DNA of 64,000 nucleotides from an uncultured bacterium (lineage in GTDB: Bacteria; Planctomycetota; UBA1135). Positions within the stretch are counted from its first letter, which is position 1. Each line of letters starts with the position of its first letter. Under the pieces are notes generated by a model, which saw only the letters and a program-made list of their open reading frames with translations, did no database searches and was not told where the DNA came from. The stretch lies in NCBI GenBank assembly GCA_937919925.1, contig CALFOT010000011.1, positions 25,743-89,742 on the forward strand, given 5' to 3'. The position numbers were made by a program, and so were the translations under genes. Shown here one piece after another: positions 54,689 to 61,284 of this stretch.

Positions 54689-55734
54689 TTCCGACAGGCT
54701 CCCAATCGCTCCTACTTGGGGCCTGCATCACCCTTTGTATGCTGACCGGCTGCGGCAAAGGCGAATTCGAAAACATCACGGCAACGGAGTTGACGGCGGT
54801 CCTTCCCACGAACCCGCCGCAGCCCTACCTCAGTGTAATTCCTGGCAGCGCCGTAAATTTTCAAATGGTGCCGCTAGCCGGTGGCCGTTTTCGCATGGGT
54901 TGCGATGCCACCGAACCAGGTGCTAAAAGCGGCGAAAGCCCGGCGCATGAAGTCCAAGTTGCGGGCTTTTGGATGGGCGCGTGTGAAGTCACTTGGGATG
55001 AATATCAGCTGTACCAGCTCGATGGCCTAGCACATGTGGATGGCGTCACCGGGCCCACTCCACCCTATGTGCCGATGAATTTCGGCATGCCGGTGGCAGG
55101 GCACCCTGCGATTTCCATGACCCAATACGCAGCGCGACAATACTGCAAATGGCTTTCTGGAAAGACCGGATTTTTTTATCGCTTACCCACGGAAGCGGAG
55201 TGGGAGTACGCCTGCCGTGCTGGTGAGCAGAGCGCGTATTCCTTTGGCGAAGATGTGCAGAACCTCGGCGATTACGCTTGGTATCGCGAAAATAGTAACG
55301 ATGCCTATCACGCCGTCGGCCAAAAAGCGCCCAATGCTTGGGGATTATTTGACATGCATGGCAACGTTGCCGAGTGGGTGTTGGATGGGTTTGATGCGCA
55401 ACTCTATGCCGAGCGCGCGCAGCAAGGTGCGCTGCTTGAAAATCCATTACATTGGGCCACTACCGAATACCAACGCGTCGTGCGGGGCGGTAGTTGGGAT
55501 GATGGCGCGGCGCTGCTGCGCAGTGCGGCACGGCGTGCTTCCACAGAAGATTGGAAGCAAGACGATCCGCAGATGCCACAAAGCATTTGGTATTTGACCA
55601 ACGCACGTTTTGTTGGCTTCCGCGTGGTGCGGCCGTATGACGAACCTGAAGCCAACGAACAACAACGTTATTGGGAAAGTCAAATTCCTGAGATTGTTGC
55701 AATTCAAGAACGTCAGCGGCGTGGCGAACGCTAA
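54685..55734 (+). CDS. SUMF1/FGE-fold lipoprotein, probably non-catalytic
   Basis: About 349 residues from ATG 54685, with a clean lipobox ('CMLTGCGKG'). The SUMF1 fold is clear: 'MVPLAGGRFRMGCDATEPG', 'GACEVTWDEYQLYQ', 'YCKWLSGKTGFFYRLPTEAE', 'WGLFDMHGNVAEWVLDGFD' and 'RVVRGGSWDDGAALLRSAAR'. In true formylglycine-generating enzymes the RGGSW region is followed by the two copper-binding cysteines; here that stretch has none. No sulfatase is nearby. It is better read as a structural or binding member of the family, anchored in a membrane. It is coupled to the upstream secreted protein. Confidence 0.83.
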   Translation: MIPTGSQSLLLGACITLCMLTGCGKGEFENITATELTAVLPTNPPQPYLSVIPGSAVNFQMVPLAGGRFRMGCDATEPGAKSGESPAHEVQVAGFWMGACEVTWDEYQLYQLDGLAHVDGVTGPTPPYVPMNFGMPVAGHPAISMTQYAARQYCKWLSGKTGFFYRLPTEAEWEYACRAGEQSAYSFGEDVQNLGDYAWYRENSNDAYHAVGQKAPNAWGLFDMHGNVAEWVLDGFDAQLYAERAQQGALLENPLHWATTEYQRVVRGGSWDDGAALLRSAARRASTEDWKQDDPQMPQSIWYLTNARFVGFRVVRPYDEPEANEQQRYWESQIPEIVAIQERQRRGER

Positions 55735-55760
55735 AGAATCTCTGTTCTATGATGGTGGTC

Positions 55761-57089
55761 ATGGACCGTCGCCACTTCCTTAAGACTTCTACTTCCGCTT
55801 CGCTGGCTGCTTTGATGGTAGGCCGTGGTTTTGCCCAAACCACTCTCGGTCCGCTCTTCGAGAGCGAATCGTTGGCGGGCAACGCGGCCGGCCAGGCGGA
55901 TTTGCGTATCGGATTGATCGGGTGTGGTGGACGCGGCACGGGTGCTGCCAGCCAAGCTCTCTCCACCGTCGGCGGAGTGCGCCTGGTTGCCATGGGCGAT
56001 GCTTTTTCGGACCGCTTGGAATCCTCCCTGGTGTCGCTGCAACAGTATCACCCTGATACCGTAGATGTGCCTCCAGAGCGTCGTTTTTGCGGTTTTGATG
56101 CTTATCAGCAAGTGATTGCGTGTGATGTTGATGTGCTGGTCATTGCCACTCCGCCGGGCTTTCGCCCGCTTCACTTTGAAGCTGGAGTTGCCGCAGGCAA
56201 GCACATCTTTATGGAAAAACCAGTTGCTGTCGACGGTCCCGGCATTCGCCGCGTCTTGGCCGCCGCACAAGTTGCCAAACAAAAACAGTTGAAGGTTGGG
56301 GTCGGCCTGCAGCGCCATCACCAGAATTCCTATTTAGAAACGATTCAACGATTACATGCTGGTGAGATTGGACGGATTACTTTGTTGCGCACTTACTGGA
56401 ACTCGGCAGGTGTGTGGGTGCGGCCGCGCGAACAAGGGCAAACGGAAATGGAATACCAAATGCGCAACTGGTATTACTTCAATTGGTTGTGCGGCGATCA
56501 CATTGTAGAACAACACATTCATAACCTGGATGTGGGCAACTGGATTATGCAAGGCTACCCAACCGAAGCGCAAGGCCAAGGCGGGCGCTTGTTACGCACC
56601 GGCATCGATCACGGCGAGATTTTTGACCATCACATGGTCGAATACACTTATGCCGACGGCACCCGCATGTTGTCGCAATGCCGTCACATGCCGGGTTGCT
56701 GGTCCTCGGTGGAAGAACACGCGCATGGCACCGAGGGCACTTGTGATGTGAGTGGTGCGCGCATTCGCCGCCATGATCAAGACAAGTTGCATTGGCGCTT
56801 CGAAGGTGATTCCCCGAATGCCTACCAAGTGGAGCACGATGATTTGTTCGCTGCGATCCGCAGTGGCACGTCTTACAACGAAGCGGAATACGGCGCTATG
56901 AGCACCATGACGGCCATCCTTGGGCGCATGGCAACCTACTGCGGCAAGGTCGTCAAAATGGAAGATGCGCTAGCTTCCAGTTTGGCGCTCACCCCATCTG
57001 CTTATGCCTTTGATGGCACCCCACCTTCGCTACCAGATGCCGACGGCCGCTACCCGATACCAATCCCTGGTGTGACCAAGTCCTATTGA
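55761..57089 (+). CDS. Tat-exported Gfo/Idh/MocA-family oxidoreductase
   Basis: About 442 residues. A Tat signal ('MDRRHFLKTSTSASLAALMV') begins at ATG 55761; ATG 55749 is possible. The Rossmann motif is 'RIGLIGCGGRGTGAASQAL', and 'HIFMEKPVAVDGPGIR' contains the family's EKP motif. The C-terminal part has 'LLRTYWNSAGVWVRPREQGQ', common in planctomycete-type secreted members. These enzymes carry tightly bound NAD(P) and act on sugars or keto-sugars in the periplasm. The next gene is convergent, its stop directly abutting this one. Confidence 0.88.
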   Translation: MDRRHFLKTSTSASLAALMVGRGFAQTTLGPLFESESLAGNAAGQADLRIGLIGCGGRGTGAASQALSTVGGVRLVAMGDAFSDRLESSLVSLQQYHPDTVDVPPERRFCGFDAYQQVIACDVDVLVIATPPGFRPLHFEAGVAAGKHIFMEKPVAVDGPGIRRVLAAAQVAKQKQLKVGVGLQRHHQNSYLETIQRLHAGEIGRITLLRTYWNSAGVWVRPREQGQTEMEYQMRNWYYFNWLCGDHIVEQHIHNLDVGNWIMQGYPTEAQGQGGRLLRTGIDHGEIFDHHMVEYTYADGTRMLSQCRHMPGCWSSVEEHAHGTEGTCDVSGARIRRHDQDKLHWRFEGDSPNAYQVEHDDLFAAIRSGTSYNEAEYGAMSTMTAILGRMATYCGKVVKMEDALASSLALTPSAYAFDGTPPSLPDADGRYPIPIPGVTKSY

Positions 57090-57785
57090 TCACTGCACCT
57101 GAAAATCGACAATCAAGGGCCGGTGATCCGAGCCTGTTTTCGCCCCTACCTCGCGATTGACAATGCGTACCCCGCTGCTGTACAGGCAGTGATCGATGGG
57201 GATTCCAAGGAGGGGAAAATAGGTCGGCCAGGTGGGCTGCAAACCGAAACCACGGCTGGAATCGTGTAATTCCGTTTCCGCAAGTAAGTGGCGGAACGGA
57301 TAACTCCACGGGGTGGCGTTGAAATCACCCACCACCATGACCGCATGAGGCAAGCTAGCAAGCACTTTTGGTAAAGCGGCCAAGCTGGAGTCGCGCTGCG
57401 CCGAGCGGCGCTTGTTCACCGGCGGAATTAAATGTAGCGCGAGTAGGTGGAAAGGGTGGCCCTCATTTTCAAAACTAGCCAGCAGCAAAGGAATCTGGTC
57501 CTCGAGCTCGAGAATTTCAAAATCTTGCAGCGGAACTTTGCTGTAAAGCGAGATACCAAAATTATCTTCACGCACTTCAGACTGATGAAATGGGTACGTC
57601 GTGCCGTACTGCGCTTGCAATTTTTGATGCCACCAGCTATTCAATTCCAGAAAAATAAGTAAGTCTGGTTGAGCCTCCTCGACGGCCTGAAAAACAGCCT
57701 CATTTTCATGGTTACTCGAAAGTAAATTGACCGACATCACCCGCACTGGATTGGCGGCTTTGGTGATGTCAAATGCAGTCTGCAC
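57090..57785 (-). CDS. EEP-family phosphodiesterase, 5'-truncated
   Basis: About 231 residues in the available frame, starting at GTG 57785. The EEP domain is complete: 'VMSVNLLSSNHENEAVFQAV', 'EAQPDLLIFLELNSWW', 'VMVVGDFNATPWSYPFRHLL' and 'AKTGSDHRPLIVDF'. Compared with the related gene at 30251, the N-terminal membrane segments are missing. The open frame upstream of GTG runs only into the antisense cytochrome coding sequence. No Shine-Dalgarno is seen. The 5' end overlaps a cytochrome gene that is also missing its beginning, which suggests a rearrangement or assembly joint at about 57774-57790. Function after truncation is doubtful. Confidence 0.68.
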   Translation of the reverse strand: MQTAFDITKAANPVRVMSVNLLSSNHENEAVFQAVEEAQPDLLIFLELNSWWHQKLQAQYGTTYPFHQSEVREDNFGISLYSKVPLQDFEILELEDQIPLLLASFENEGHPFHLLALHLIPPVNKRRSAQRDSSLAALPKVLASLPHAVMVVGDFNATPWSYPFRHLLAETELHDSSRGFGLQPTWPTYFPLLGIPIDHCLYSSGVRIVNREVGAKTGSDHRPLIVDFQVQ

Positions 57786-58765
57786 CGGGATATGCGGAAG
57801 TCGATTGCGTGGAATGTCATATTGGTAGCGGGATTGGTCATCTCATTAAATCGAAGCTAGCTGGAACGCGCCAGCTATGGGGCGTCATCACCAATGATTT
57901 TAATCGCCCAATTCAAACCCCTGTCCACAATCTTCGCCCCGCGATTGAGGTTTGTGGAACCTGCCACTTTCCAGAAAGTTTCCACGGCAACTTGATGCGT
58001 GTCATCGAGCAGTACGAGCCTGATCAGAACAATACTCGGACTGTCACGATTCTGAACATGCGCGTCGGCGGCGGCACCGGCCTGAATAAGAATGCGAGTG
58101 GCATTCACTCGCATGTGAATAGCGAAACTTCCATTCGTTACTACGCAAGTGATAACAAGCGCGAGAAAATTCTCGAGGTAGAGCAACACCAAGCTGACGG
58201 GAGCGTTCACGTTTGGCGTCACAATGACATGCCGATGCCCGAGGATCCTGATCCTGACCACTATCGTGATATGGATTGTGTGGATTGCCATAACCGGCCT
58301 ACGCATATTTTCTTGCCTCCTGATAAAGCACTGGATCGTCGCTTTGAGGAAGGCCTACTGGATAAATCCGTGCCGTGGCTGCGTGCCATTGGCGAAGAAA
58401 TCATCCGCGTGAAATACCCCAGCACTGCTGCCGCCATGGAAGGCATCGCAACCCTGCCAACCGTCTATAAAGAGCGTTATCCGCAGTTTTGGCAGGAATT
58501 CGGCGCCAGAGTTGAGGCCAGCGTTGCGCCGTTGCAGGATCTTCATAGCCTCTACGTTTACCCTGAGATGAACCTCGAGTGGAATACGTACAATTCTATG
58601 ATTGGCCACCCAACGGAACATACCGCAGCATGCTTCCGCTGCCACAACGGAGTCATGGAAGATGACCAAGGCGTTGCCATCACTACGGAATGCAATGCAT
58701 GCCACTTCGTGCTCGCCGATAAAGAACAGGATCCGATGATCCTGCGTATCCTCGAAGATCGCTAA
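57773..58765 (+). pseudogene. NapC/NirT-family multihaem cytochrome c, 5'-truncated
   Basis: About 330 residues in frame with five visible CxxCH haem-binding motifs: 'CVECHIG', 'CGTCHFP', 'CVDCHNR', 'CFRCHNG' and 'CNACHFV'. 'KSKLAGTRQLWGVITNDF' and 'TPVHNLRPA' are typical of this NapC/NirT-like group, which passes electrons from quinol to periplasmic reductases. The family normally starts with a membrane anchor and a first CxxCH; both are absent here. An in-frame stop lies three codons before the ATG. Without signal or anchor it could not receive haem, so it is probably a broken gene. No partner reductase is nearby. Confidence 0.7.
57774..57784. repeat. Perfect 11-bp inverted repeat at the EEP/cytochrome junction
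   Basis: TGCAG-T-CTGCA is perfectly palindromic apart from its central base. It sits where the homology of both flanking genes appears to stop. It may mark a recombination point, or it may be chance. Confidence 0.55.
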
Positions 58766-58780
58766 AGCGGCATTCCGAAA

Positions 58781-59995
58781 CTACACGGGTCGATAGTGGA
58801 TCAACTCTGGATCGGCAGGGTCGATGGTGCGTTTTTCTGCGGCTGATTGATACGCCGCCATTAACAAACGCATCACTTCCACGCCGTCGTGAAAAGTGAG
58901 CGAAGGTGCGCAACGCCCTAAGAAAGCATCCACAAAGTGACGGTTCTCGCCCGCGTAACCATAGTGAGCGGGCTCATTCGGAATCAACGGCATTTGCCCC
59001 TGCTCAGCGTTTTGCTTCTCCACCAAATCCTCCCCGGCCTGGCCGTGGACTTCTCTAGAGAAAAATACCTTGACGCCCGCATCGGCCATATCGACATCAA
59101 GCGAATACTCTGGTCCGAGCAATTGGAAAGTATGGCGCAAGCCGGCACCTACATAACACCACGAAGAGGATGTTTCAGTAAGCAGGATTTGACCGTCTTC
59201 GGTGCGCCATTTCACCGTTGCACGAGCGAAATCTTCACTATGATGGGCGGCCCAATCCACTTGGCTCGGAAAGCGTGCGCTCAGCTGTTTCGCATAGGCT
59301 GGCTGCGTCCATTTGAGGTTCTCGCAAGTGGCGGAAACTTCCAGCGGCACCAAAGACTCGCGCGCCGCGCCTGGTGCAGTGAGCAGCCAACGCGCCGCTT
59401 CGATGCTATGGCACATCATGTCGAGCAACACCCCACCCCCGGCAATCTCTGGCTGCCAAAACCAAGCCGAATGAGGCCCGGCATGTTCCTCCGCCGCGCG
59501 CGCCAAGTACGGCCGGCCTGCAATTTCGGCGCCGCGGCGCCATAACACTTCCTTGCTGCGCACCAACGAAGGGGCAAACAACATATCCTCGAGATAGCCT
59601 GTGGGCACGCCGATTTCCTCAGCGATGGCTTGTACTTGCAAAGCTTCGGCCAAGGTCCGTGCGAGTGGCTTTTCTAAACAAATGCCGCGCAATGGTGTTT
59701 TGCGCCGCCGGTTGCCAGCACGGATTTCCTCCATCACCGAGATCCGCGTATCGTTACGCGCACAAATCCACAAGGCATCAATATCTTCGCAGGCAGCAAG
59801 CTCCTCCGTCGAGGCGAAGGCGCGTGCATTAGGACCTACACGGAACTTCTTGGCCACGGCCACCGCTTCTTCGGCCGACGCCATGGAACCACTCGCCACG
59901 CCACCTACGCAGCAATCCCGGACTTCTACAAGAGATTGAATGTGGAAGCGTGTGATGAAGCCACCGCCCACAAAGCCGATACAAAGCTGTTTCAT
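58781..59995 (-). CDS. Cytoplasmic Gfo/Idh/MocA-family oxidoreductase
   Basis: A 404-residue protein without a signal peptide. 'CIGFVGGGFITRFHIQSLVE' is the NAD(P)-binding Rossmann start, and 'RGICLEKPLARTLAEA' carries the EKP motif. 'GGGVLLDMMCHSIEAARWLL' matches the conserved C-terminal-domain helix with the active-site histidine. It is likely to oxidise or reduce a sugar or inositol derivative. Its ATG overlaps the MFS gene stop, so it is the last gene of the operon DUF1080 protein - permease - oxidoreductase. Confidence 0.88.
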   Translation of the reverse strand: MKQLCIGFVGGGFITRFHIQSLVEVRDCCVGGVASGSMASAEEAVAVAKKFRVGPNARAFASTEELAACEDIDALWICARNDTRISVMEEIRAGNRRRKTPLRGICLEKPLARTLAEALQVQAIAEEIGVPTGYLEDMLFAPSLVRSKEVLWRRGAEIAGRPYLARAAEEHAGPHSAWFWQPEIAGGGVLLDMMCHSIEAARWLLTAPGAARESLVPLEVSATCENLKWTQPAYAKQLSARFPSQVDWAAHHSEDFARATVKWRTEDGQILLTETSSSWCYVGAGLRHTFQLLGPEYSLDVDMADAGVKVFFSREVHGQAGEDLVEKQNAEQGQMPLIPNEPAHYGYAGENRHFVDAFLGRCAPSLTFHDGVEVMRLLMAAYQSAAEKRTIDPADPELIHYRPV

Positions 59996-61284
59996 GAGTG
60001 GTGTGGAGTTGTGGGTTTACGTGGGTAAGCCACGAGCAAGATCAACAGACACACAATAGAGGCCCACATCGGCACGGAAAATAACTTGCGGTAATCGCCA
60101 GCAGCCCATTCCGAGACCCAGCCGGCAATCTTCGAACCCACAATGACCCCCACGCCCACGATGACAAGGTTGTAAAGATTCTGTGCACTCGCGCGCACAT
60201 CAACCGAGGTGTATTCATCCACCAGCATGAAGCAGACGAAAATGAAACAGCCAAAGCATACGCCGTGCAGAGCCACGCCCACGAGCAACGCGGCGCTGGA
60301 ATCAGCGCAGTATGCGAATAGCGCCATACGCGCGGCATAAGCAATCAAACCCAAACTCAAAATGCCACGTTTAGAAAAACGTTTCATCAGCGTTGGAATG
60401 AATCCAATCACCAAGACTTCCGTCATTTGTCCGATAGTCATGAAGCCGCCGCCGCCGACCCCAAAAATGCTCGAGAAAAAAGCGGGCGCCTGCAACTTGT
60501 GGTGGAGGAAGGATTCCGTATGCACAAAGTAGAACTGGTGGATACAACTAATCGGCACCGCAAGCAGAAACAACAGGAGTAAGGGCTGGCGTTTGATCTC
60601 CCCCAGAGCTTCCAGAGTGGCATTTTTTTGACCTGCTTTGGTTGGTGGAGTGTGAGGTAAGCTCAAGCAGAACACCCCCATCACGGCGCCCAGAATGGCA
60701 CTGAGGCGGAAGGCGTCGGCCTTGCCAGCGACTTGGGCTAGCAGTAAATCTGGGCCCGCCAAGTCGGCTGGGGAATGTTTCCATCCCAACCAGTGGCCCA
60801 TGCCGATTCCCACGGCAATCCACCCAAAGGTACCCCACAATCGCACTTTGCCAAAGTCGCGTTCGACGTCGGGCAAGTGATGAAAAGCAAGGGAATTGGT
60901 TAACGGCATGGTCGGTGAATAAACCAAACCGTAGAGCAGCGAGAAAATCAAAAAGCCGGGGAAACTTTCAATACTTGCCAGCTGCCAAATCAACGCCGCG
61001 CCCACCAAATGGCTGATGGCCAGCATTTTCTCGGTAGCAAACCAGCGGTCTGCCAGCTGCCCAGCCAGGAAAGGGCCGACGATCGCCCCCACCGCTCCTG
61101 CTGCAAACATGTAGCCAATTTCATCGCCATTCATGTTGCGGTAGTCACTCAAAAATGACCACAGAAACGGCAACCACGCTCCCCAAATGGCGTACTGCAA
61201 GAACATCATCACCGACAGTCGGCTGCGCAAACCTGATGCCAAAGGTGGCGCCCCGCCGTCAACCAAATTGGATGGACTGCTCAC
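59992..61284 (-). CDS. MFS permease of the nucleoside:H+ symporter (NupG/XapB-like) group
   Basis: A 430-residue transporter with about 12 membrane helices. 'LSVMMFLQYAIWGAWLPFLW' and 'DRWFATEKMLAISHLVGAAL' are typical of the nucleoside:H+ symporter-like MFS family. 'ERDFGKVRLWGTFGWIAVG' is another family segment. In planctomycetes such permeases often sit beside Gfo/Idh/MocA and DUF1080 genes, where they probably carry sugars. Overlaps with both neighbours (4 nt each) show one operon. The transported compound is inferred only from context. Confidence 0.85.
   Translation of the reverse strand: MSSPSNLVDGGAPPLASGLRSRLSVMMFLQYAIWGAWLPFLWSFLSDYRNMNGDEIGYMFAAGAVGAIVGPFLAGQLADRWFATEKMLAISHLVGAALIWQLASIESFPGFLIFSLLYGLVYSPTMPLTNSLAFHHLPDVERDFGKVRLWGTFGWIAVGIGMGHWLGWKHSPADLAGPDLLLAQVAGKADAFRLSAILGAVMGVFCLSLPHTPPTKAGQKNATLEALGEIKRQPLLLLFLLAVPISCIHQFYFVHTESFLHHKLQAPAFFSSIFGVGGGGFMTIGQMTEVLVIGFIPTLMKRFSKRGILSLGLIAYAARMALFAYCADSSAALLVGVALHGVCFGCFIFVCFMLVDEYTSVDVRASAQNLYNLVIVGVGVIVGSKIAGWVSEWAAGDYRKLFSVPMWASIVCLLILLVAYPRKPTTPHHS

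Noticed and set aside
57764-57766. In-frame TGA upstream of the cytochrome read as selenocysteine
   Set aside because: Codons before it ('PTSPALDWRLW') do not resemble the missing cytochrome N-terminus and belong to the antisense EEP gene.
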